DNA of 64,000 nucleotides, taken from assembly GCF_900129395.1 (NCBI RefSeq), contig NZ_FQVP01000012.1, positions 24,261 through 88,260 of the forward strand. The letters run 5' to 3'. The notes beneath the pieces are model-generated. The model was not told where the DNA came from. It saw only the letters and a list, made by a program, of their open reading frames with translations, and did not search any database. The position numbers were made by a program, and so were the translations under genes. This document shows, piece after piece, positions 41,383 through 49,642 of this stretch. The stretch is from Pseudosulfitobacter pseudonitzschiae (GTDB lineage Bacteria; Pseudomonadota; Alphaproteobacteria; Rhodobacterales; Rhodobacteraceae). Each line of letters begins with the position of its first letter. Position 1 is the first letter of the stretch.

Positions 41383-43389
41383 TCACTCCTCGGATGGCAG
41401 TATCTCGGCGATGACCTGGCCGCGATCGACCATGTCCCCATTCGAGACGGATATGTTGCTGGCGATCCCTGCTGCGGCAGCGCGGATCGATATTTCAAGT
41501 TTCATGGATTCCATGACCGCGATCACGTCGCCTTCGGCCACGGGTTGACCATCGGCCACCTTGATTTCGACGATCATGCCGGTAAGCGGTGAGGCCACGG
41601 CCCGATCCGCCGCCGCATCGCCTCCAGCAAAGTCCAAAGGCGCGGCCGGGCGGTAGACGAGCCGGCCCTCGGGTGTGGCCATCTCGATTACGCCTGCGTG
41701 AATCCGTGCGTCGATGAGGTAGACCGTGTCACCCTCGCTCACGCGCCAACGGCCCGGCGCGACTTCACGCATCGACAGTGTCGCCGCAATTCCGTTTTCC
41801 GTCAGGACGGTGTACCTTCCGCGTGCTTTGACGGGTCCGACACGCAATTCCTCGGAGGTGTCGGCGGAATCGGTCAGCGTGACACGCTGTACCACCTCGA
41901 TCGGACCGCCACCCAGGCCAAGCCGCCAACCGGTAAAGGTGTCGCGGTTGGTCCATGGATTGGCGCTTGCGTCGCTGCGCGATGCCGCCACGAAAAGAAT
42001 GGCCGCGGCGGCCTTCCATAATTCGGGGCGGGCAAGGGGACCTGATTGTGTCAGCGCGTCGAGTTTGCCGTCGATCCAGCGGGTATGCACCTGCATCTGT
42101 TCAAATTCAGGGTTGCGCGCCAACGCCGTCAGGAAAGCCCGGTTGGTTTGCACACCTTCGACCGCGACATGATCAAGCGCCGTCGCCAGCCGGGCCAGGG
42201 CGGTTTCCCGGTCAGGTGCGTGAACGATCAGCTTGGCGATCATCGGATCGTAGAACGGCGTTACCGCGTCGCCTTCTTCGACACCGCTGTCGATGCGCAG
42301 ACCATCCGGCAGGCTGAGTGTCGTCAGCGTGCCTGTCGAGGGGGCGAACTGCATTGCCGGGTCTTCGGCGTAAAGCCGTGCCTCGACCGCATGGCCGTTG
42401 ATTGCCAGATCGTCCTGAACCAGGCCAAGGCCCGCGCCTTCGGCGATGCGCAGATGAAGCGCGACCAGATCAAGCCCGGTTATTGCCTCGGTGACAGGGT
42501 GCTCCACCTGAATACGGGGGTTTACCTCAAGGAAGTAATACTCCTCCCCTGCGACCAGAAATTCGACCGTGCCCAGACCGCGATAATCAAGCGTTTCACC
42601 CAGGCGCACCGCGTCCTGCGCGATTTGGTCCAGCAGCGTGCGGGGGAGCCCCCATGCCGGAGCTTCTTCGATAACTTTCTGATGACGGCGCTGTAGCGTG
42701 CAGTCGCGTTCGAACAGATGCACCACATGGCCCTTGCCGTCGCCCGCGATCTGCACCTCGACATGGCGGGCCTCTGGCAGGAACCGCTCGAGCAACAGCC
42801 CTTCGGAGCCGAAGGTGGACCTTGCCTCACGCAGCGCGCCTTCGATGTCTTCCTCAAGTGTGGTCTCGTCGGTCACCAGCCGTTGGCCGCGCCCGCCACC
42901 GCCGCCGACAGCCTTGAGCAGAACAGGCAGGCCCATCGCACGCACCTCGGTGGCAATTTCGTGTGGATCGGACCGCGCGCCTTCGGCACCTGAAATGACC
43001 GGGACGCTGGCCGCAACGGCGGCTTTTTTGGCGCTGGCCTTGTCGCCGAAACGGTCAAGCGTGTCGGGTGTCGGCCCCATAAAGATCATTCCGGCGGCTT
43101 CTACCGCACGGGCGAATTCGGAGTTCTCTGCGAGAAAGCCATACCCGGGGTGGATCGCATCCGCGCCGACCGATTTCGCGGCGTCGATCACCGCGTCGAT
43201 CTTCAGATAGCTTTCGGATGCCGGGCCGCCGCCGATACAGACGGAGTGTCCGATTTCGCGGACATGAAGGGCGTCGGCGTCAGCTTGCGAGTGCACGCCG
43301 ACAGGGGTGATACCGCTGGCCCGCGCGGTGCGCGCGATCCGGCAGGCAATTTCGCCGCGATTGGCGATGAGAAGTGTTTTGATTTTCAT
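41383..43389 (-). CDS. Biotin-dependent acyl-CoA carboxylase, alpha subunit (methylcrotonyl/geranyl type)
   Basis: 668 residues. The biotin-carboxylase domain (about 1-450) has LLIANRGEIACRIARTAR, the ATP-grasp glycine loop AVGGGGGRGQRLV, HVEVQIAGDG and FLEVNPRIQVEHPVTE. A linker domain is followed by the biotin carrier domain with VMESMKLEI, the biotinyl Lys being K630. Length and order fit 3-methylcrotonyl-CoA or geranyl-CoA carboxylase alpha subunits, which carboxylate the gamma-methyl of a 3-methyl-2-enoyl-CoA. Together with the beta subunit (43400) and the lyase (40419) it forms the Liu/Atu core. Methylcrotonyl versus geranyl specificity cannot be told from this chain. Confidence 0.92.
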   Translation of the reverse strand: MKIKTLLIANRGEIACRIARTARASGITPVGVHSQADADALHVREIGHSVCIGGGPASESYLKIDAVIDAAKSVGADAIHPGYGFLAENSEFARAVEAAGMIFMGPTPDTLDRFGDKASAKKAAVAASVPVISGAEGARSDPHEIATEVRAMGLPVLLKAVGGGGGRGQRLVTDETTLEEDIEGALREARSTFGSEGLLLERFLPEARHVEVQIAGDGKGHVVHLFERDCTLQRRHQKVIEEAPAWGLPRTLLDQIAQDAVRLGETLDYRGLGTVEFLVAGEEYYFLEVNPRIQVEHPVTEAITGLDLVALHLRIAEGAGLGLVQDDLAINGHAVEARLYAEDPAMQFAPSTGTLTTLSLPDGLRIDSGVEEGDAVTPFYDPMIAKLIVHAPDRETALARLATALDHVAVEGVQTNRAFLTALARNPEFEQMQVHTRWIDGKLDALTQSGPLARPELWKAAAAILFVAASRSDASANPWTNRDTFTGWRLGLGGGPIEVVQRVTLTDSADTSEELRVGPVKARGRYTVLTENGIAATLSMREVAPGRWRVSEGDTVYLIDARIHAGVIEMATPEGRLVYRPAAPLDFAGGDAAADRAVASPLTGMIVEIKVADGQPVAEGDVIAVMESMKLEISIRAAAAGIASNISVSNGDMVDRGQVIAEILPSEE

Positions 43390-43399
43390 TTCTCGGGCC

Positions 43400-45007
43400 T
43401 CACATCCTGAACACGCCGAAATTGGTTTCGACCTTGGGTCTGCGCGACGTCACATCCAGCATCAGCGCCATGACATCGCGGGTTTCACAAGGCTCGATCA
43501 CACTGTCGATCCACAGGTTCGAGGCAAAATTGTAAGCACCTTGGAAATCCTCGTATTCCTTGCGGATGGGCGCCTTGAAGGCTTCCTCCTCTTCCGGCGT
43601 CCAGCTTTCGCCTTCGCGTTCGTTGATTTGGGCGCGGACCTGTGCCAGCACGCTGGCGGCCTGTTCCGGACCCATGATCGCCGATCGACCGGTTGGCCAG
43701 GCAAACATTGCATCGGGTTGGAACGGGCGGCCCAACATTGCCAGATACCCGGCCCCATAGGATCCGCCGGTGATGATGGTGAATTTAGGCACCCGTGCCG
43801 AGGACATCGCGGTGATCATCTTTGCACCGGCCTTGGCGATGCCCATCTGCTCGACCTCGCGGCCCACCATAAAGCCGTTCACATCCGCCAGAAACAGAAG
43901 CGGAATATCGCGCTGGACGCAGAGGTTGATGAAATGGGTGGCCTTCAGCGCAGCCTCGACGAACAGCACGCCGGTGTTGGCGATAATGCCAACTTCGTGG
44001 CCGTGGATGCGGCCCCAGCCGGTCATGATCGTGTCACCGTACAATGGCTTGAACTCGTGGAAATCGCTGTCATCCACCAGACGCGCGATGATTTCGCGGT
44101 TATCGGTCGGCACCTTGGGATCGCGGCTGATGATGCCGTAGATTTCCTCGGTCGGGTAAGCAGGCGCACGCGGTTCGGTGGGTGTTTTGCGGGGCAGGGG
44201 CTTTTCGCCCAAGTGGCTGACGATATCGCGGGTGATCGCCAACGCATGCGCGTCATCCTCGGCCAAATGGTCGGTTACGCCGGAGACGGAGGAGTGCATC
44301 TTGCCGCCTCCCAGTTCTTCGGCTTCGACCTTTTCACCGGTTGCGGCAAAGGTTAGTTCCGGCCCGCCCAGATACATAAAGCCCTGACCGCGCACGATCA
44401 CCACTTCGTCACAGAGCGCGGGGATGTAGGCGCCGCCCGCCGTGCAGGGCCCCATGACCACGGCGATCTGCGGCACACCATCGCCCGACATGCCGACCTG
44501 CTGATGGAAGATCGAACCGAACTGGCCTTCGTCGGGGAACAGATTCGCCTGATCGGGCAGAAACGCGCCACCGGAATCGACCAGCGTGATGACGGGCAGG
44601 CGGTTTTTCCAGGCAATTTTCTGCGCGCGCACATGTTTGCGACAGGTGATCCCGAAATAGGTGCCGCCCTTAACAGTGGCGTCATTGGCGATGATCATAC
44701 ATTGGCGGCCTTCGATCACACCGATCCCGGTAATGATGCCGGCACCCGGCGGCACGCCCTTGTGCATGTTCAGTCCGGCCAGTTCGCCGAGTTCAAGAAA
44801 CGGCGTACCCGGATCGACCAGGCGTTCAATGCGCTCGCGCGGCAGAATTTTGCCTTTTTCGATGTGTCGATTCCGCACCTTCTCAGGTCCACCAACCCGC
44901 TGCGTGAGCCGAAGCGCATGCAGTTCGTCGATTTTTTCGCGATACTGCGCGTTGTTCTTGCGGAAATCATCAGATCCGGTGTCGAGGAGGGATTTCATTT
45001 TCGTCAT
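43400..45007 (-). CDS. Acyl-CoA carboxylase carboxyltransferase, beta subunit (methylcrotonyl/geranyl type)
   Basis: 535 residues, the usual size for MccB/AtuC. Opening segment RNRHIEKGKILPRERIERLVDPGTPFLELGELAG, the oxyanion-hole area KGGTYFGITCRKHVRAQKIA, SGGAFLPDQANLFPDE and the second-domain GFMVGREVEQMGIAKAGAKMITA, GSYGAGYLAMLGRPFQPD and SAIMGPEQAASVLAQV are all in place. It transfers carboxyl from biotin to the acyl-CoA. It overlaps the PaaK-type ligase gene by 4 bases and precedes the alpha-subunit gene by 10. Confidence 0.93.
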   Translation of the reverse strand: MTKMKSLLDTGSDDFRKNNAQYREKIDELHALRLTQRVGGPEKVRNRHIEKGKILPRERIERLVDPGTPFLELGELAGLNMHKGVPPGAGIITGIGVIEGRQCMIIANDATVKGGTYFGITCRKHVRAQKIAWKNRLPVITLVDSGGAFLPDQANLFPDEGQFGSIFHQQVGMSGDGVPQIAVVMGPCTAGGAYIPALCDEVVIVRGQGFMYLGGPELTFAATGEKVEAEELGGGKMHSSVSGVTDHLAEDDAHALAITRDIVSHLGEKPLPRKTPTEPRAPAYPTEEIYGIISRDPKVPTDNREIIARLVDDSDFHEFKPLYGDTIMTGWGRIHGHEVGIIANTGVLFVEAALKATHFINLCVQRDIPLLFLADVNGFMVGREVEQMGIAKAGAKMITAMSSARVPKFTIITGGSYGAGYLAMLGRPFQPDAMFAWPTGRSAIMGPEQAASVLAQVRAQINEREGESWTPEEEEAFKAPIRKEYEDFQGAYNFASNLWIDSVIEPCETRDVMALMLDVTSRRPKVETNFGVFRM

Positions 45008-46395
45008 GGCAAGTCAGGGTATTCTCTCAGAACAAAGGCGACCTTGGCGGCGCCGGGTTTTTCAAAGGTGTCGGCGGCCACGAGATGAACGTCAGCCTTG
45101 AAGACAAGGGCGTCACGCAGGCGCTGTTCAATCTTTTTCTTGAGGCCAGCATCATCTGCCGTATTGCGGTCAGTGCCGCGTTCCACGATCACCGTCAGCG
45201 CGCCCTGCGTGGTGTGGCCTTCGAAATCGGCCACGATGCGCATGACTCCGTTGGTTTCGGGCACCATTTCGGTGATCACGCTGTTGATGGCCGACGGGAA
45301 CACGTTGGCCCCCCGCACGATCAGCATGTCATCGGTCCGTCCGGTGCAACGGATTTTCGGACCGGTGCGGCCGCAGGTGCATTCGGTGTCGATGACCTCG
45401 ATATAGTCACCTGACCGAAAGCGCACGACCGGACTCGCCTGACGACCGATTGCAGTATAGATCATTTCGCCCTCGGCGCCTTTTTTCCAAGGAATGATTT
45501 CGCCGCTTTCGGGGTCGAGCAGTTCGGTGATGATATAATCCATATTGACCATATGCATCCCCGATTGGGCATCGCATTCGGCCCAGTAAGTCACGCCCAG
45601 ATCGGTGCCGCCCAGCATCTCGGTGCATTTCGCGCCCCAGGCCGCTTCGATCTTGGCACGGATGGCTGGAATACCGCCGCCGGGTTCGCCGCCGACGACG
45701 ATCTGCTCGACGCCCAGTTCGCTGGCCTTGCAGCCCAGCACTTCCGGCGCTTTTTCCGCCAGGTGCAGAACGAAATTCGGGGCCCCGACAATGCAGCGCG
45801 GGCGTGTATCGGCACAGGCGCGCAACAGCCGTTCCGCACCGCCGTCGGCCCCGACCGGTACGTCGATTGTGCCCATGTACTGCAGGCCCTGCATCACGGG
45901 AATGCCCCCGACAAAGCCTTTGGCCAGCGAAAACGCGTGCAGTACCATGTCACCGGGACGCACGCCGTTGGCGAAGAAACAGCGCGCCGTCATCTCGTGC
46001 CACATCTCGGTATCCGCTTCGGTCAGCGCCACATAGGACGGGTTGCCGGTGGTCCCGGACGACGCCTGCATCTGGATAATGTCCGACATCGGCGCAGCAC
46101 GGTGCTTGCCAAAGGGCGGTTCGGCGGCCAGGCTTTCTCGGATTTCGGTCTTGTAGGTGAAGGGGAGTTTCTGCAGGTCCTCGATGGTGCGGATGTCATC
46201 GAAATCCACGCCCGCCTCGGCGAACTTCTCCTGATAGAAGGTAGAATTCGCCTTGAGATAGGCCATCTGATCGCGCAGCCGTTCTTCCTGAATACGGCGC
46301 ACCTCATCAAGCGGCTTACCCTCGATCTCGTGCCAGAAGCGGTCGTTCACCTTGTCGGCGGCGTCCTGCCGCCGGAAGCGCATTCCAAATTGCAT
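45004..46395 (-). CDS. PaaK-type (phenylacetate-CoA-ligase-like) acyl-CoA ligase
   Basis: 463 residues from ATG 46395; the frame is open upstream but only opposite the ACAD codons. The P-loop SSGTTGNP (112-119) and PaaK layout (LKANSTFYQEKF at the N-terminus, FRSGDYIEVIDTECTCGRTGPKIRCTGRTDDMLIVRGANVFPSAI) are clear. The pair CTCGR contains the metal-like Cys motif common in PaaK proteins. A Lys near the end (GAAKVAF) can complete the active site. The enzyme makes an acyl- or aryl-CoA with release of AMP. Its place in front of the carboxylase genes suggests activation of an acid that enters at the carboxylation step. Confidence 0.9.
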   Translation of the reverse strand: MQFGMRFRRQDAADKVNDRFWHEIEGKPLDEVRRIQEERLRDQMAYLKANSTFYQEKFAEAGVDFDDIRTIEDLQKLPFTYKTEIRESLAAEPPFGKHRAAPMSDIIQMQASSGTTGNPSYVALTEADTEMWHEMTARCFFANGVRPGDMVLHAFSLAKGFVGGIPVMQGLQYMGTIDVPVGADGGAERLLRACADTRPRCIVGAPNFVLHLAEKAPEVLGCKASELGVEQIVVGGEPGGGIPAIRAKIEAAWGAKCTEMLGGTDLGVTYWAECDAQSGMHMVNMDYIITELLDPESGEIIPWKKGAEGEMIYTAIGRQASPVVRFRSGDYIEVIDTECTCGRTGPKIRCTGRTDDMLIVRGANVFPSAINSVITEMVPETNGVMRIVADFEGHTTQGALTVIVERGTDRNTADDAGLKKKIEQRLRDALVFKADVHLVAADTFEKPGAAKVAFVLREYPDLP

Positions 46396-46421
46396 GTCGT
46401 CCTCCCTTCCCGGCCGCGCGA

Positions 46422-47582
46422 TCAATAGGATCGCGGCAGCCCCATGACCTTTTCGCCAATATAGCTGAGGCAAAGTTCGCGGTTCACCGGTGCCGTGCGC
46501 AGCAGGCGGACCAGCGGATACATTTCGTAAAGCCCCGTATCTTCGGTAAAGCCCGATCCGCCATGGGCCTGAAGCGCGGCATCCACGGCTTCGATCCCCG
46601 CTTCGGCGGCGGCGTATTTTGCCATGTTCGAAGACGCTCCGGCAGGCAGCTTGTTGTCGAATTCCCACGCTGCACGACGGGTCATCAGGCTGGCCATCTC
46701 GACCGCAGTGTGCGCCTTGGCCATCGGGTGCTGTACACCTTGGTGCGCGCCGATGGGCTGGCCGAAAACACTGCGCTCGGATGCATAGGCCACACCCTTG
46801 TTCAGCGCGAACCGTCCGATGCCGCAGCACAACGCGGCAAGGATAATCCGTTCGGGGTTGAGGCTGTCGAACAGGATCGAGAATCCCTCGTCCACCTCGC
46901 CCACCACATCTTCGGGGCCCAGATCGACCTCGTCGAAGAACAGGGTCCATTGTTCCTCGGGCAGGGGGATCGAAATCTTCACCCGCTGCTTTTCGACGCC
47001 TTTTTTCTTCAGGTCCACGGCAAAGAGTGTAAAGCCATCGGTCTTGCGGCTCACTTCATCATGCGGCTTTGTCCGCGCCACCACCAGGCAATAATCGGAT
47101 ACCTCGGCGCCGGTGATAAAGGTCTTTTCGCCCGACAGGCTGAACCGGTTGCCCCGGCGCTTGGCCAGCGTGGTGGCCTTCATCGTGTTGGATCCGGCGC
47201 CCGGTTCGGTGATCGCGAAACAAAACTGGATGTCGCCGCGACATGCTGCCGGAAGAAGCTCTTTCTTGTGGAATTCGGACCCGTGGCTGGCGATATGCGC
47301 CAGCGACATGGTCGGACCGACCACCATCATCAGCAGCGGTATGCCGTGGTTGGCGGTGCCTTCCATGAACAGGGCCATTTCAGTCATGCCCAGACCTGCG
47401 CCGCCGTATTCCTCGGGCACCATGATCCCCAGAAAACCGTCATCGGCAATCTGTTTGAACATGTCGTGAGGGAATTCATGCTTGCGGGCGTGATCCAGCC
47501 AATAGGCATTGTCGTATTTCTGCGCCAGCTGACCGCCGTATTCGTAAATCTGGCGTTGTTCGTCGTTCAGGGTAAAATCCAT
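46422..47582 (-). CDS. Acyl-CoA dehydrogenase
   Basis: 386 residues. Markers are VPEEYGGAGLGMTEM, ITEPGAGSNTMKATT, SGEKTFITGAEVSDY, the IVD-type Glu in LNPERIILA and RSVFGQPIGAHQGVQ. The C-terminus (EKVMGLPRSY) matches the subgroup at 18493 and 37531. It lies 26 bases upstream of the PaaK-type ligase gene within the long minus-strand operon. ATG 47582 is followed by the normal FTLNDEQRQ start. Substrate not deducible. Confidence 0.92.
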   Translation of the reverse strand: MDFTLNDEQRQIYEYGGQLAQKYDNAYWLDHARKHEFPHDMFKQIADDGFLGIMVPEEYGGAGLGMTEMALFMEGTANHGIPLLMMVVGPTMSLAHIASHGSEFHKKELLPAACRGDIQFCFAITEPGAGSNTMKATTLAKRRGNRFSLSGEKTFITGAEVSDYCLVVARTKPHDEVSRKTDGFTLFAVDLKKKGVEKQRVKISIPLPEEQWTLFFDEVDLGPEDVVGEVDEGFSILFDSLNPERIILAALCCGIGRFALNKGVAYASERSVFGQPIGAHQGVQHPMAKAHTAVEMASLMTRRAAWEFDNKLPAGASSNMAKYAAAEAGIEAVDAALQAHGGSGFTEDTGLYEMYPLVRLLRTAPVNRELCLSYIGEKVMGLPRSY

Positions 47583-47591
47583 GGTGTCTAC

Positions 47592-48371
47592 TCAACTCTT
47601 GAAAGCGGGTTTGCGGCGGTTCTCGAAGGCGTCGAGCCCCTCTGCGACATCATCACTGGGCAGGGCGCGCACGGCGGCGTCACGCTCAAGCCGCATTTGC
47701 TGGTCGATGCCAAGGTCTGCACCTTCGCGTGCCAGGCGCTTCATCTCGGCGATACCGTTGCGCGAGCGGCCCGCGATCGTCTGGCAATATTCCAGCGCGG
47801 CCTCGTGCAATTCCGCATCCGGCACGACATAGTTGACCAGACCGGCCTCCCTGGCTTCGCCCGCCTTTAGCCACCGGGCCGAAAACATCAGATCGAGTGC
47901 CCGGCGTTGGCCCATCAGCCGCGTCAGCCGCTGCGACCCGCCCCAACCCGGGATCAGGCCGAATTGCGCGTGCTGATCGCCGAATTGCGCGCTTTCGCCC
48001 GCAAAGCACACGTCACAGGCCAACATCAGTTCGATCCCGCCGGCCAGACACAGCCCCTGCACCGCCACCACGACAGGGAGGGAGGACGTTTCGAGCGCGC
48101 GCAGGTTCTTCATGCCGAAGGCGATGAAGTGGTCCAGCGCGGCGGGATCATTCAATTTACCTTTCACTTCATTCAGGTCGGCACCGGTGCAAAAGTGCTT
48201 GCCCTGCGCGCGAATGAGGATCGCCCGAATGTCCGGGTTCGCCTCGAATTCCGCACGCGCGGCAGCGATGCGCTCATGCACGTCCAGTGACAGGCAATTG
48301 AACTTCTCGGGGCGGGCCAGATCAATGATGCCGGTCGCACCCTCGATACTGGCGATGACGGGATCGCTCAT
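47592..48371 (-). CDS. Crotonase-family enoyl-CoA hydratase/isomerase 2
   Basis: 259 residues with HFCTGADLNEVKG and QGLCLAGGIELMLACDVCFA oxyanion-hole regions, then QFGDQHAQFGLIPGWGGSQRL. The first catalytic Glu position of classical crotonase is His by eye, as in 26771-27559, so the two belong to one subgroup. In the leucine/terpene route a crotonase-fold enzyme hydrates the 3-methylglutaconyl- or isohexenylglutaconyl-CoA formed by the carboxylase, and this is the crotonase in the carboxylase operon. It overlaps the ACAD upstream by 4 bases (ATGA). Confidence 0.88.
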   Translation of the reverse strand: MSDPVIASIEGATGIIDLARPEKFNCLSLDVHERIAAARAEFEANPDIRAILIRAQGKHFCTGADLNEVKGKLNDPAALDHFIAFGMKNLRALETSSLPVVVAVQGLCLAGGIELMLACDVCFAGESAQFGDQHAQFGLIPGWGGSQRLTRLMGQRRALDLMFSARWLKAGEAREAGLVNYVVPDAELHEAALEYCQTIAGRSRNGIAEMKRLAREGADLGIDQQMRLERDAAVRALPSDDVAEGLDAFENRRKPAFKS

Positions 48372-49549
48372 TTCGAACCTCCCTTCGCCCTCTTGTCGTA
48401 TTGCAGCGCCATCCGCCCGACTTTTTCGCGGGCGATCACCAGCTTCTGGATCTGCGCGGTGCCGTCACCGATCTGCAGGCCGAGAACGTCGTTGTAGCGT
48501 TGATGGTGCGGCAGGTCGGTTGTGTAGCCATAGTGCCCGTGCAGGATCAGACACTGGTGCAGGATCTCGCAGGCTGTCTTGGGCAGGTACCACTTGCACA
48601 TCGCCGCTTGCGATGTGTGGGGCAGACCACGGTCGCGCAGGTCCAGCGTATAATAGCAAAGCTGGCGCATCATGGTCAGCTGGGTTTCTGCCTCGGCCAG
48701 CGGAAAGCTGACACCCTGATACTGCACAAGGGGCGCGCCGAAGGCTTCGCGCTCCTGGACATACGCCCAGGTTTCGTCAACCGACGCCTGGGCGGCACCC
48801 AGACATTCCAACCCGATCAGCGCGCGGGAATAGTCGAACCCGGCCATGATGGTACCAAAGGCGCGGTCTTGTTCAGCCATCATGTTTTCCGCCGGTACAA
48901 AAACGTCGTCGAAAAACACCGATCCGCGCCCGACAGGTTTTGTGCCGATGTCGTCGAAATGGGTGCGCTTGATACCCTCCTGGTTCAGATCAACGAAAAA
49001 GGCGCTGACCCCACGCGCGCCTGCGTCCGGATCGCCGGTGCGGGCAAAAACCACCGCGGCATCGGCTTGACTGGCAAAGCTCATAGATGTCTTTTCGCCG
49101 TTCAGACGCCAGCCGTTGCCGGATTTCTCGGCCTTCAGAATCAGGTTCGCCGCGTCCGACCCGCCGCGTGGTTCGGTCAGACCCAGCCCGATGACCGCTT
49201 CGCCGGACACAACCTTGGGCACCCATTCCGACGCAATCTCTTTCGAAGCGTGCTGCGCCACCATGCCGCCCATGAGAGAGCCCAGAAGCTGCACATAGCT
49301 GGCGTTGAAATCGGCATAGGCGATTTCTTCGACGATCAGGCCGGACGTGACCGAGCTTTCGCCAAGCCCGCCAAACTCCTCGGGCAGATCGGCACCGATC
49401 AACCCCAGCGCACCCATCTGTTTGATCAGCGCCCGGTCGAAGGTGTGGCCGCTTGCGCGCTCTTGATAACTCGACGCCAGCTTCTCGGTGGCAAACCTCT
49501 TTGCCGTTTCGCGAAAGGCCTTTTGATCTTCTGTTGGCTGGAATTGCAC
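48368..49549 (-). CDS. Acyl-CoA dehydrogenase, Asp at the MCAD base position
   Basis: 393 residues, first gene of the operon 49549-36684. Markers are LPEEFGGLGESSVTSG, LTEPRGGSDAANLIL, NGEKTSMSFASQADA, REAFGAPLVQYQGVS and LHGHYGYTTDLPHHQRYND. At the IVD base position the sequence has Ser (FDYSRAL), while the C-terminal site reads GDGTAQIQ, giving Asp instead of Glu. The other Asp-type enzyme is at 24334-25500. Its start lies 43 bases from the operator at 49592-49605, so expression should respond to it directly. Confidence 0.92.
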   Translation of the reverse strand: MQFQPTEDQKAFRETAKRFATEKLASSYQERASGHTFDRALIKQMGALGLIGADLPEEFGGLGESSVTSGLIVEEIAYADFNASYVQLLGSLMGGMVAQHASKEIASEWVPKVVSGEAVIGLGLTEPRGGSDAANLILKAEKSGNGWRLNGEKTSMSFASQADAAVVFARTGDPDAGARGVSAFFVDLNQEGIKRTHFDDIGTKPVGRGSVFFDDVFVPAENMMAEQDRAFGTIMAGFDYSRALIGLECLGAAQASVDETWAYVQEREAFGAPLVQYQGVSFPLAEAETQLTMMRQLCYYTLDLRDRGLPHTSQAAMCKWYLPKTACEILHQCLILHGHYGYTTDLPHHQRYNDVLGLQIGDGTAQIQKLVIAREKVGRMALQYDKRAKGGSK

Positions 49550-49591
49550 CCGCGATCCTCCCCATGACCGAAATATGTTCTTCCCTAAAAT

Positions 49592-49605
49592 CTAACAAAT
49601 GTTAG
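49592..49605. promoter_or_regulatory. Putative TetR operator 2 (CTAACAAATGTTAG)
   Basis: A 14-bp palindrome with perfect arms CTAACA/TGTTAG lies in the 93-base gap between the divergent ACAD (49549, minus) and FadH (49643, plus) genes. On the plus strand a TAGAAT hexamer (49603-49608), close to a -10 consensus, overlaps its right arm, so occupancy should block the FadH promoter. Confidence 0.75.
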
Positions 49606-49642
49606 AATACAGATCAAGCGGAGTTTTAGGAGGATCCTCACA

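Noticed and set aside
43307..44356. A 349-residue plus-strand open frame
   Set aside because: Antisense to the carboxyltransferase gene, whose motifs are all intact; no ribosome site or family features.
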